Source: JACPYM01 sp963699175 (lineage in GTDB: Bacteria; Acidobacteriota; Blastocatellia; RBC074). From it: a stretch of DNA of 64,000 nucleotides. The notes beneath the pieces were generated by a model, which worked only from the letters and a program-made list of their open reading frames with translations, had not been told where the DNA came from and made no database searches. Location of the stretch: contig OY969418.1 in NCBI GenBank assembly GCA_963699175.1, positions 6,014,001 through 6,078,000 on the forward strand, written 5' to 3'. This document shows positions 45,372-52,433 of the stretch, one piece after another (the first letter of the stretch is position 1; the number at the start of each line of letters is the position of its first letter). The position numbers were made by a program, and so were the translations under genes.

Positions 45372-45398
45372 AACCTTATCCCTTCACCAAAATAATCA

Positions 45399-46661
45399 CT
45401 AACTGTACTTCAGCCACCGCACCAACTCCGGCAGCGTCGGCGGTTTGCCGTACATCAGCACGCCGACGCGGTAGATCTTGGCGGCGAACCAGACCATGCC
45501 CAAGATCGTGCCGACGAGCAGGACTAGCGAGACTACGATTTGCCACCAGGGTGGCATCTGTACGGCGATGCGCGCAAACATCAGAATCGGCCCGAAAATT
45601 GGCGTTAACGAAAGCACCACCGAGAGCAAACTATTCGGCTGCCGCACCACCTGCTCGAACAAGAGCATTGGAACCACCGCGCTCAGCACAATCGGCAACA
45701 TCATTTGTTGTGCATCCTCTTCCGCCGAGACCAGCGCGCCTACGATCAAATAGAGCGTCGAGAAGAGGAAATAACCCAGCAAAAAGTAGATGGCGAAGAA
45801 GATGAAAATCGGCAATTGGAGCGGCGGCAATTTGAATGACGTGGCGGCAAACAGGGGCAACGCGGCGAGCGTGCTCAACAAGATTGCCGAAGCCGCCCAC
45901 AACACCATTTGAGTGAGACTGACCAAACCGATGCCGATCAGTTTGCCGAGCATCAGTTGAAATGGTTTGACCGAAGAGAGCAAGACTTCGATGATGCGCG
46001 ACTGCTTTTCCTCGATCACGCCGCGCATCACCAGCGTGCCGTAAAAGATGATCATCCCGTAGATCAACATCAGCAAGATCAACGACAGGAAGAAGGCTTC
46101 GCGGCTGTTGCGGTCGCTTGCGTCGTTGACGACCTCGAATTCGAGCGGCTGCATAACGGCCTCGGCGCGCGCTGGTGCAACGCCGCCATTGACCAAGCGT
46201 CCTTCAAAGACAGCCAGATTGAAGGCGATACGCAAACGAGTATTGAGCAGACGGTCACGCAAACTTGCCGCGTAAAACTGGACTCTGCCCTGTCCCTGAT
46301 AAACCCCGCGCGGCACGACCACGTAGCCAGCCAGCTTTCCCTCTTTCAATTCACGATTCAGCCGCTCGCGGGCACGCTCCAACGATTCGCCATTCGCCAA
46401 CGTTTCCAGACGCAACTCGTACATCCCCAGCGGCGGCTCGGTTTCGTTGAGTTGCTTGGCTACACGGACGAACAAGCCGCTATCACCGCTCTGGTCAACA
46501 ATGGCTAGCTTGGTTTTGCCGCTCAGCCGATTCGCAAAGAGCGCAGGGCTGAACGCCAACGCCGCGCCGAGCACAGGCGTCAGCACCGTCCAGACGAGAA
46601 ACGCACGCGACCTCACACGAGTCAGGTATTCGCGTTTGATGATGGCGAGCACTTTGTCCAT
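45399..46661 (-). CDS. ABC-2 type transporter permease (NatB-like), first copy
   Basis: A 420-residue paralogue of the downstream permease with the same layout: AFLVWTVLTPVLGAALAFSP, an extracytoplasmic domain, then GVIEEKQSRIIEVLLSSVKP and a multi-helix block. It starts 2 bp after the stop of the DUF2064 gene, and its AGGAGG RBS lies in that gap region. The two permeases probably form a heterodimer. The nucleotide-binding protein must be encoded elsewhere. Confidence 0.87.
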   Translation of the reverse strand: MDKVLAIIKREYLTRVRSRAFLVWTVLTPVLGAALAFSPALFANRLSGKTKLAIVDQSGDSGLFVRVAKQLNETEPPLGMYELRLETLANGESLERARERLNRELKEGKLAGYVVVPRGVYQGQGRVQFYAASLRDRLLNTRLRIAFNLAVFEGRLVNGGVAPARAEAVMQPLEFEVVNDASDRNSREAFFLSLILLMLIYGMIIFYGTLVMRGVIEEKQSRIIEVLLSSVKPFQLMLGKLIGIGLVSLTQMVLWAASAILLSTLAALPLFAATSFKLPPLQLPIFIFFAIYFLLGYFLFSTLYLIVGALVSAEEDAQQMMLPIVLSAVVPMLLFEQVVRQPNSLLSVVLSLTPIFGPILMFARIAVQMPPWWQIVVSLVLLVGTILGMVWFAAKIYRVGVLMYGKPPTLPELVRWLKYS

Positions 46662-46663
46662 CT

Positions 46664-47458
46664 TTAGCCTCCTCGGAGAACATCCGACAAGCTGCCGAGC
46701 TTGTCGCTGTCTTCGGGTTGCGCCAAACCGGAAGCCTGCGACAAGTCGGCCGCTTGTCGGACATCAACACGTTTGGCAATCTCTTTCAGACAACGGCGGG
46801 TGTAATAGCCTACGTTTTTCTGCTCTTTCAGTTCTTGGCGCAATCGCTCCAACTCTTCCGCTGTGTCTACGTCGTACCAAACCGGCAACTCAATCAGTTC
46901 CAGCTTGCGGTCATGCGCACGCGCGGATGCCAAAGCTTCATTTGTAGTCCACGGAAGGTCTTGCAAGAGTGTTTGATGGAGGGCGCGCATACCGATCAAG
47001 TAATATCCGGCGTTTTCGGTCGGGCCAATCACCACTTGGTTATCATTAGTCAAGCTCTCGAACGCCGCCCAAACATTTTCGCCCGGTAATGTCGGGCTGT
47101 CTCCACCGAGGATGACGACTGAGGTATAGCCCAATTCGAACAGATCGGCAAAACAATTCTGCAACCGCTCGCCCAAAGTCGCGCCGCGCTGCAAGAGCAT
47201 CAGCGAGCCTTCGCGTTCGACCTTCTCAAAAGCTTCCTCTTCACCTGCTGGCGTGTAGCACAGCACCAAACGTGCGTCCGCGCGCTCGGCAGCCACTTCT
47301 TCCATCAACGCGAAAGTGTCGCTCAAAAAGGCCGCGTACAAATCAGCGGCGTCTTCCGCCGTGAGCGCGCCCATCAAGCCGGGCTTGACTTGACGGGGCA
47401 GTGGCGCTTGGGCCAGCAGAACCAATGCTTCTTTCAAACCTTCAGCTTGCGCGGTCAT
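46664..47458 (-). CDS. DUF2064/TIGR04282 glycosyltransferase-like protein with repeat-encoded tail
   Basis: A 264-residue GT-A-like protein of the DUF2064 group (annotated in some genomes as arsenosugar-biosynthesis glycosyltransferase). It shows the N-terminal ALVLLAQAPLPRQVKPGL, GATLGERLQNCFADLF, VVILGGDSPTLPG with the metal-binding aspartate, IGPTENAGYYLIG and LPVWYDVDTAEEL. The last 30 or so residues (VDVRQAADLSQASGLAQ onward) are encoded by a dispersed two-hairpin repeat and are probably an acquired tail. The start overlaps the mazG stop by 4 bp. Confidence 0.82.
   Translation of the reverse strand: MTAQAEGLKEALVLLAQAPLPRQVKPGLMGALTAEDAADLYAAFLSDTFALMEEVAAERADARLVLCYTPAGEEEAFEKVEREGSLMLLQRGATLGERLQNCFADLFELGYTSVVILGGDSPTLPGENVWAAFESLTNDNQVVIGPTENAGYYLIGMRALHQTLLQDLPWTTNEALASARAHDRKLELIELPVWYDVDTAEELERLRQELKEQKNVGYYTRRCLKEIAKRVDVRQAADLSQASGLAQPEDSDKLGSLSDVLRGG
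46683..46765. repeat. Composite two-hairpin dispersed repeat, copy 3 (inside a coding region)
   Basis: Hairpin A (TCCGACAAGCTGCCGAGCTTGTCG folds on itself, given here as arms CGACAAGCT/AGCTTGTCG-like) and hairpin B (CGACAAG, TCGGCCG, CTTGTCGG) are separated by a linker with TTGCGCCAAACCGGAAGCC. The linker matches copy 2 closely. Copy 3 encodes the C-terminus of the DUF2064 protein. Confidence 0.75.
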
Positions 47459-48267
47459 TTGCTTTGTTTTTCGGCTTGTTTGGCTTCGTCCCAGTATGCG
47501 TCCATCTCTTGAAGCGTAGACTCATTGCAGGAGCGACCCTGCTCGGCCAATTTTGTTTCGATGTAGCCGAAGCGGCGGCGGAATTTGCGATTGGCGCTCT
47601 TCAAGGCCAGCTCCGGCTCGACGCCGAGTTGGCGCGCGATGTTGGTTGCCACGAATAACAGGTCGCCGATCTCCTCGGCCAAGGCCTGCTGCTCACGCGG
47701 CTCACGCTGCACTTCGGCGCGCAACTCCTGCAACTCTTCAGCCAACTTGTCGAAGACGTCCTCCAACTTTTCCCAATCAAAACCGACGCGCGCCGCCTTG
47801 GTCGTCAGTTGAAAAGCTTCCAGCAGGGCAGGCAGCTTGGTTGAGACGCCATCAAGTAATGATTGCGTTTGTTTCGCTGTTTTGCCTTCGGCCTGGCGTT
47901 CGGCTGCTTTAATCGCCTCCCAATTCGCTAAAACATCGGCAGTGGATTCGACCTTCTCAGCGCCGAAGACGTGGGGATGGCGGCGCGTCATCTTCTCGTG
48001 GACGCGCGTGATGGAAGCGTAGATGTCGAAATGCTGATTGTCTTTGGCGAGTTGGCCGTAAAAGACGATTTGAAACAATAGGTCGCCCAACTCGTCGCGC
48101 AACTCGTTCCAATCTTCGGCTTCGGCGGCTTCGATCACCTCGTAAGCCTCTTCGATCAACATTGGCGCAAGCGTGGCATAGGTCTGCTCGCGATCCCACG
48201 GGCAGCCGTCCGGCGCACGCAAGCGCGCCATCAAATCAACTAAATCTTGAAATGTCTTGGTTGGCAT
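47455..48267 (-). CDS. mazG: Nucleoside triphosphate pyrophosphohydrolase
   Basis: A 270-residue MazG with two tandem all-alpha NTP-PPase domains. The first (about 10-110) has RLRAPDGCPWDREQT, EEAYEVIEA and ELRDELGDLLFQIVFY, where the EExxE and ExxD residues bind magnesium. The second (about 150-250) repeats EEIGDLLFVATNIAR. It hydrolyses (d)NTPs to NMP and pyrophosphate, cleaning nucleotide pools. The open frame runs far upstream to 48660, but ATG 48267 (MPTKTFQDL) is the family start. First gene of a six-gene minus-strand run. Confidence 0.9.
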   Translation of the reverse strand: MPTKTFQDLVDLMARLRAPDGCPWDREQTYATLAPMLIEEAYEVIEAAEAEDWNELRDELGDLLFQIVFYGQLAKDNQHFDIYASITRVHEKMTRRHPHVFGAEKVESTADVLANWEAIKAAERQAEGKTAKQTQSLLDGVSTKLPALLEAFQLTTKAARVGFDWEKLEDVFDKLAEELQELRAEVQREPREQQALAEEIGDLLFVATNIARQLGVEPELALKSANRKFRRRFGYIETKLAEQGRSCNESTLQEMDAYWDEAKQAEKQSK

Positions 48268-48541
48268 ATACCGCACGACTCTAACAAAACTTGAAGAATA
48301 AGCCGAGTATATATCAACAAATTCTCTCTCTTGCCGGGTTTTAACAGAATAATCATTGCCTGCCTCGGTCTGGTTGTATAAACTGTGCTTACGGTGCCCA
48401 CGCCCAAAAGCAATAATCAAAGATTGAAAAAGTAAACGATTGGAGCGAGCCTGACTCGCTGATGGCCTCGTTTCCCCCAGACCACACACCCATATCTCCT
48501 GCTTCAACTTAATCGGCTTGTCATCCCCCAAGGAGTAACAA

Positions 48542-48967
48542 ATGGCTAGCTTGATCACGACTTCTTCTGTACACGATCTCTCGCGCCCGCTCGGCAAAGC
48601 ACTATTGCTGTTAGTGAGCGATTCGGTGGAGCAACTTTGCCGTCTGCGCGCCTCGCTCAATTGCTATGATATGGAGGTCAGGGGCGTTAGCTCACTGGAA
48701 GAGTTGCAGTCCGAATGTGCGCGTCCGCACACGCTCGCGGCAATTGATGTTAATTCCGCGCAATTACCCGAGGTGCTGGACACGATTCGCGCCAGCCGCG
48801 AACACAGCGAAATTCCCGTGTTCGTCGAAAATACCCGGATCACCCAACAACCGCCCGCCGCCGGGCTACTGCCCAAATACCGCGCTATGCCGTGTAATCT
48901 GAATCAAATGATCCAGGCGCACATGGGTACCCACCGGCGTGCGAAAGTAAGCAATCAGGTGCTCTGA
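48542..48967 (+). CDS. Small receiver-like protein
   Basis: A 141-residue single-domain protein that looks like a diverged CheY-like receiver. It has beta-1 ALLLLVSDSVEQLCRL, where the acidic pair is reduced to SD, a candidate phosphoacceptor D69 in LAAIDVNSAQLPEVLDTI, and EIPVFVENT as beta-4. The conserved lysine is replaced by the LPKYRAMP region. An AAGGAG RBS at good spacing supports translation. No output domain is present. It stands alone, divergent from mazG. Confidence 0.65.
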   Translation: MASLITTSSVHDLSRPLGKALLLLVSDSVEQLCRLRASLNCYDMEVRGVSSLEELQSECARPHTLAAIDVNSAQLPEVLDTIRASREHSEIPVFVENTRITQQPPAAGLLPKYRAMPCNLNQMIQAHMGTHRRAKVSNQVL

Positions 48968-48993
48968 AGGCAGATTGTTTTTCAGATGCCTTC
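48966..48993 (+). terminator. 7-bp hairpin at the end of the receiver-like gene
   Basis: GAAGGCA (48966-48972) pairs with TGCCTTC (48987-48993) around a 14-nt loop that contains a T-run. It overlaps the stop codon. Confidence 0.35.
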
Positions 48994-49007
48994 CGCAATG
49001 GTAGAAT
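48979..49007 (+). promoter_or_regulatory. Candidate selC promoter
   Basis: TTTTCA (48979-48984), a 17-bp spacer and TAGAAT (49002-49007), about 30 bp before the tRNA-Sec 5' end. The -10 is good and the -35 is partial. Confidence 0.4.
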
Positions 49008-49038
49008 CCGGCCTCTTTTTGCCGGTAGCTGCCCTTGC

Positions 49039-49137
49039 GGAGGCGCATCCTGTCCGGTGACGGGCGCGGTCTTCAAAACCGTTGTGCCGTAGCGAGAGCT
49101 GCGGCAGGTCGGGTTCGACTCCCACACGCCTCCGCCA
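49039..49137 (+). tRNA. selC: Selenocysteine tRNA (UCA)
   Basis: A 99-nt tRNA-Sec with encoded CCA. Diagnostic features are the long acceptor arm (GGAGGCG/CGCCTCC), an extended six-pair D stem (CCTGTC/GACGGG), the anticodon loop CTTCAAA (anticodon TCA), the long variable arm with nine pairs (TGCCGTAGC/GCTGCGGCA around GAGA) and T-loop TTCGACT. The T stem appears to carry a one-base bulge (GTCGGG against CCCAC). It inserts selenocysteine at UGA with SelB and a SECIS element. A UGA-containing peroxiredoxin gene is 400 bp away on the other strand. Confidence 0.95.
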
Positions 49138-49322
49138 ATCACCCTCCATAGTTTAGCTATTGCTTACATCTCGCCTTATTAGTCTGGAACTTTCAAAGAA
49201 GCTGCGCGTGTGGGCTACGGCAGTCGCCTCGTGCCCTTCTTGGCTGCTGCGTGCCGCGCATACCGCCCCTTCGCTACGACTCCCACAACAAACAACACAG
49301 ACAAATCGGAGTTGAAAAACAC

Positions 49323-49532
49323 GTGGAAATCATTGCATCCGTCTTTGGCTCGTTTGCTCTATTGGTCGTCTCTGCGCTTACTTTGTTTCGCCAGCATCTG
49401 CATAGAATCGCAGGGCGTGGCTTCTGCGGTCTTTGCGGGGCGCGGCTGTGGTCGCGCTATGACAGTTGGGAAGGGAAACGCTGTCTTGATTGTGAAGATG
49501 CGCTACTGAGGGAAGGTCACTATCCGGGATAG
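49323..49532 (+). CDS. Small membrane protein with a zinc-ribbon-like tail
   Basis: A 69-residue candidate: an N-terminal helix (IIASVFGSFALLVVSALTLF) followed by FCGLCGARLWSRYDSWEGKR and CLDCEDAL, that is two CxxC pairs spaced like a zinc ribbon. GTG 49323 is preceded at a distance by CGGAG; longer in-frame starts exist to 49251. It lies between selC and the convergent selenoprotein gene, and its last codons overlap the shared terminator stem. I do not recognise the family. Confidence 0.5.
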   Translation: MEIIASVFGSFALLVVSALTLFRQHLHRIAGRGFCGLCGARLWSRYDSWEGKRCLDCEDALLREGHYPG

Positions 49533-49538
49533 TGACCT
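49514..49538. terminator. Bidirectional terminator between the zinc-ribbon ORF and the selenoprotein gene
   Basis: An 11-bp perfect stem AGGTCACTATC/GATAGTGACCT with a 3-nt loop. It includes the stop codon of the plus-strand ORF and ends 2 bp from the selenoprotein stop on the minus strand. Confidence 0.75.
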
Positions 49539-49540
49539 GT

Positions 49541-50182
49541 TCAATTTACTGCGCCTGCCGCTTTCAACTGCTCGCGTACCTGTTCGTTGCTGGGGCGATG
49601 CCCGGTCTCGTCGAAGAAGCGGTGCACGACTACGCCCTCTTTGTTGATGATGTAGCTCGTCGTGTAAGGGATACCCGGCTTGACCTCTGCCGGATGGTAG
49701 ATGCCGTAGCGATCTACTACGTGATGCTCGGCGTCTGAGAGCAGCGGGAAATCGAGTTGACCGGGATATTTGCTGATCTCTTCGGCCATCAATTTAGAAT
49801 CGTCGTGCGTGTCCAGGCTGATGGCGAGGATTTGCACGTTCTGCTTTTCCGCCGGAGTGAGCAACGCTTTCAGCTTACCAAGCTGATCCTGACAGCCCGT
49901 TCAGAAATAGCCGCGATAGAAGACCAGCACGACAAACTTCTGGCCGCGAAAGCTGGAGAGGTTATAGGTCTCACCATTTATTGCCTTGAGCGAAAAGTCC
50001 GGCGCTACTGTGCCCGGTACGACGCGGTTCAGATCGGTGTGGCTTGAGTCAGGCGTAGACGATGGAGAGGACGGCAGCGGCCTGGTCAGCGCGGAACTGT
50101 CAGCTTCTTTCTGCTCGCCCTGACAAGCCATCAATACGAGCAGGCCGAAACAAAGTACAAAGAGGATGAGTTTGTTGCGCAT
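49541..50182 (-). CDS. Selenocysteine-containing peroxiredoxin-like lipoprotein (in-frame UGA = Sec94)
   Basis: One continuous 213-residue reading frame if the UGA at 49903-49901 is read as selenocysteine. A signal peptide with lipobox LMAC (core LILFVLCFGLLVLMAC) predicts a membrane-anchored lipoprotein. The AhpC/TSA fold follows: VAPDFSLKAINGE, KFVVLVFYRGYF, then U-T-G-C, then QDQLGKLKALL, AISLDTHDD, FPLLSDAEHHVVDRYG and YIINKEGVVVHRF. Sec94 sits exactly at the peroxidatic cysteine, with C97 as likely resolving residue. A SECIS-like hairpin follows the UGA, and selC is nearby. The terminal stop is also UGA. ATG 50182 gives the lipoprotein signal. It follows the GHMP kinase gene. Expected role: peroxide or disulfide redox chemistry outside the cytoplasm. 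Confidence 0.88.
49870..49903 (-). promoter_or_regulatory. Bacterial SECIS-like element with its UGA
   Basis: On the minus strand the UGA (49903-49901) is followed after 14 nt by a 7-bp stem TCAGCTT/AAGCTGA (49886-49880 with 49876-49870) closing a GGT apical loop. The loop starts 21 nt after the UGA and begins with G. Bacterial SECIS elements lie just downstream of the UGA, with a short stem and a G in the first loop positions, so this fits. Confidence 0.75.
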
Positions 50183-50197
50183 AGATATTTTGAAATT

Positions 50198-50224
50198 GTC
50201 CGACAAGCTGGCAGCTTGTCGGAC
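50198..50224. repeat. Single-hairpin member of the dispersed palindrome family
   Basis: GTCCGACAAGCTG and its exact complement CAGCTTGTCGGAC meet around a single G, 13 bp per arm. It lies between the GHMP kinase stop and the selenoprotein start, where it could modulate expression of the latter. Confidence 0.8.
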
Positions 50225-50229
50225 GAGGC

Positions 50230-51237
50230 TTAACTGACCTTGAGCTGTAGCCCTTCCCGCGCGATGCGGAAAGGAATGATCTGGCCGCCCGCATCGGCCA
50301 GCGCCTTTTCAACTTCGGCTTTGCGCCCGGCCTCGCAATAGAACGCCACGCAACCACCGCCGCCCGCGCCGCAGACCTTGGCGGCCTCTGCACCGTGTTT
50401 TTTGGAAAGCTCGACCAACTCGTCAATAAATTCCGTCGTGATGCCGGGCACGAGTTCGCGGCGGCTGGCCCACTCCTCTGCGAAGATCGCGCCGATGCGG
50501 TCGAAGGCGTTGGCGGCGAGCGCATCGGCCATCTTCAACGCCGTGTCGCGGATTTGCTCGAAGCGCTGGAAGATCAGCTTGTCGCCGTCAATGTGCGTCT
50601 TGAACATCTCCCAATTGTTGATGCCCGAATTGCGCGGCGCGTGGGTGTAACAAAGCACCACGCGGGATTCGAGTTGTTCCAAATCGGTCTTGATCTCTTC
50701 GCGGATGACGCCTTCGATTTGCAGCTTGACGCGCGAGACTGCGCCGTAGGTGGCGGGGAAATAATCTTGATACCCGGTGGGCACGCCGAGCACCTGCGCC
50801 TCGACATTGGCCGCGATGAAGGGCAGTTGTTCCAGCTTGAAGCGTTCGCCGGTCAGTTTGTTCAATGCGCCACACAGGGCGATGTTGAGCGTAGACGACC
50901 CAGCCAGTCCTGCGCCCGCCGGAGCCATACAATCGGTCGTGATGTTCAAGCCTGTCTGAGGCGGGGCTTTGAGGAAGAAGTAGACCAGCTTTGAGACTAA
51001 CGGCAATTCCGGCTCGTCGCGCAACGCGGCATAAGAATCAAGCTCGACTTTTGTCTCGCGATCTAATGACTCAAAGACGAACTTGCCATCGTCGCGTGTC
51101 TCCACACGGCAGCGCGCGTATTGGTCAATCGCAAAGTTGATCGTCTGCGCCTGCTCGTGAAACAGATAGAGCGGCCAGATGTCCACCGTGCCGCCTGCCA
51201 AATCAATGCGTGTCGGTGCTTGTGCCTCAATAATCAA
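50230..51237 (-). CDS. GHMP-family sugar kinase
   Basis: A 335-residue GHMP kinase. It shows the N-terminal substrate motif APTRIDLAGGTVDIWPLY, the ATP-binding glycine-rich loop APAGAGLAGSSTLN, and the C-terminal VCGAGGGGCVAFYC. The opening and the AGGTVD motif resemble sugar-1- or sugar-7-phosphate kinases such as the heptose 7-phosphate kinase HddA and related fucokinase-like enzymes; the sugar cannot be fixed from sequence alone. It lies 37 bp after the DedA gene and upstream of the selenoprotein gene on the same strand. Confidence 0.83.
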   Translation of the reverse strand: MIIEAQAPTRIDLAGGTVDIWPLYLFHEQAQTINFAIDQYARCRVETRDDGKFVFESLDRETKVELDSYAALRDEPELPLVSKLVYFFLKAPPQTGLNITTDCMAPAGAGLAGSSTLNIALCGALNKLTGERFKLEQLPFIAANVEAQVLGVPTGYQDYFPATYGAVSRVKLQIEGVIREEIKTDLEQLESRVVLCYTHAPRNSGINNWEMFKTHIDGDKLIFQRFEQIRDTALKMADALAANAFDRIGAIFAEEWASRRELVPGITTEFIDELVELSKKHGAEAAKVCGAGGGGCVAFYCEAGRKAEVEKALADAGGQIIPFRIAREGLQLKVS

Positions 51238-51274
51238 TCAATGAGTCCTCTTTCTTTCAAAGCTGGCCTGGCCT

Positions 51275-51895
51275 TCAATCTTCAAGTTTCTTCGCTTCGT
51301 CTTCGTGCAGCAGCGGCGGTTCCATCTCCGGCACGCGCCGACCAATGACATAACGTTCAAGCAGGAACAAAAGCAGGGTCAGCCCGATGGCCACCAACGC
51401 GGCAAGCAATAAGACTTTGCCGATGCGTTGCACGCGCCCGATCAAGACTTCGATGGCGCCGCTAAACGAAAAGCCCAAGCCGATCAAGATCAAGGCCCAA
51501 GCCGCACAACTCGCGATGGTGAGCGGCCCGAAGCGGCGAAAGCGCATATGCGCGAAGCCCCAGAAGATGGCGCTGGCCGTGCGTAAGCCGTAGATATATT
51601 TGACTAGAAAAACTGAATAGACGCCGAAGCGGGCCGACAGGCGTTGTAACTGCGGCTGCGTGCGTTGATAAAAATGGTTGTTCTTGACGCGCTCTTTGCC
51701 TGTGTAACCGATCAAGTAGCTGATCAAATCGCCGACCACGCCACCCAAGGTGCTGGTCAGTAGAGCCTCGCCGAAGCCGAAGAGACCGTGATGCGCCAGC
51801 ACGCCAGCCAGCAGCAAAGTCAGGTCGCCTTCGATCATCACGCCGAAGAAGACTGCCACGAGGCCATATTCTCTAATGAGGTCTTCGATTACCAT
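51275..51895 (-). CDS. DedA family membrane protein
   Basis: A 206-residue DedA protein, distinct from the one at 17711. It shows MIEGDLTLLLAGVLAHHG, STLGGVVGDLISYLIGYTGKERV, FLVKYIYGLRTASAIFWGFAHMRFRRF with the conserved arginine and a long C-terminal helix (VLLLAALVAIGLTLLLFLLE). ATG 51895 gives the typical short N-terminus; the open frame extends upstream without similarity. Probably involved in lipid-carrier recycling or flipping. Probably first gene of a minus-strand run with the GHMP kinase. Confidence 0.87.
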   Translation of the reverse strand: MVIEDLIREYGLVAVFFGVMIEGDLTLLLAGVLAHHGLFGFGEALLTSTLGGVVGDLISYLIGYTGKERVKNNHFYQRTQPQLQRLSARFGVYSVFLVKYIYGLRTASAIFWGFAHMRFRRFGPLTIASCAAWALILIGLGFSFSGAIEVLIGRVQRIGKVLLLAALVAIGLTLLLFLLERYVIGRRVPEMEPPLLHEDEAKKLED

Positions 51896-52433
51896 CAAAT
51901 CCCAGAAGCTTGGCAGGAATGAATCAGTGGACGAGCTTGCATAATATAAAGACGCGGCTGGCAGGTGCACTGTAATCCGCGTAGAACTTTCTCGCCTCAC
52001 ACCTTCGCCCCAACATCGGTCAGGCAATTCCGTGATTCGACTTGCGCTATGCAACCGCCTGCCTGTGGTTGGGGACTCTACGGCGGGCGAGCGCGGGTAA
52101 AGATACTTGATGACATTGAGGAGGGCAAGCCACCGCAGTTACCTGTCTGAAGACTAATTCAAGTGAAGTCGGCAGTAGTCCAAGAGCAAAATTGCAGTAT
52201 CTATTCATTCTGCCACAGAGGCGCGGAGACACAGAGTTTTGAGTTTGGTCTGGCGGGGCGGGTAGGTAGCGTCTGCGCTTGAGCCTGGTTTATTCCCCTA
52301 TTTTTCTCTGTGACTCTGTGACTCTGTGGCTAACTGTTCTGAGGATGAATAGACCTGAGAGCAAAATTGACACCGTCTCAAGGTGATTGTTATAGTCCAC
52401 GCTAGGTGCTGACAACCCACAACGAGAACTAAT
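51896..52433. other. Divergent intergenic region with a palindromic element
   Basis: About 540 bp between DedA and the ROK gene. The right part is taken up by the MITE-like palindrome listed separately; the left part shows no credible gene. Confidence 0.5.
52183..52369. mobile_element. MITE-like palindromic element with flanking 12-bp direct repeats
   Basis: AGAGCAAAATTG occurs at 52183-52194 and again at 52358-52369. Between them the ends are complementary: TCTATTCAT (52200-52208) with ATGAATAGA (52345-52353), and a CCACAGAG..CACAGAG arm with a CTCTGTGACTCTGTGG arm. No protein is encoded. The arms resemble the CGCAGAGAC palindrome at 28519. Non-autonomous mobility is inferred. Confidence 0.5.

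Noticed and set aside
48268..48660. A 131-residue N-terminal extension of MazG
   Set aside because: The extension shows no domain and the family start MPTKTF at 48267 begins the conserved region; it would also run across the promoter region of the divergent gene.
49541..50182. Reading the peroxiredoxin gene as a plain nonsense pseudogene
   Set aside because: The two halves are in one frame, the only lesion is UGA exactly at the catalytic position, a SECIS-like hairpin follows and selC is close by; decay would not be expected to hit this codon.
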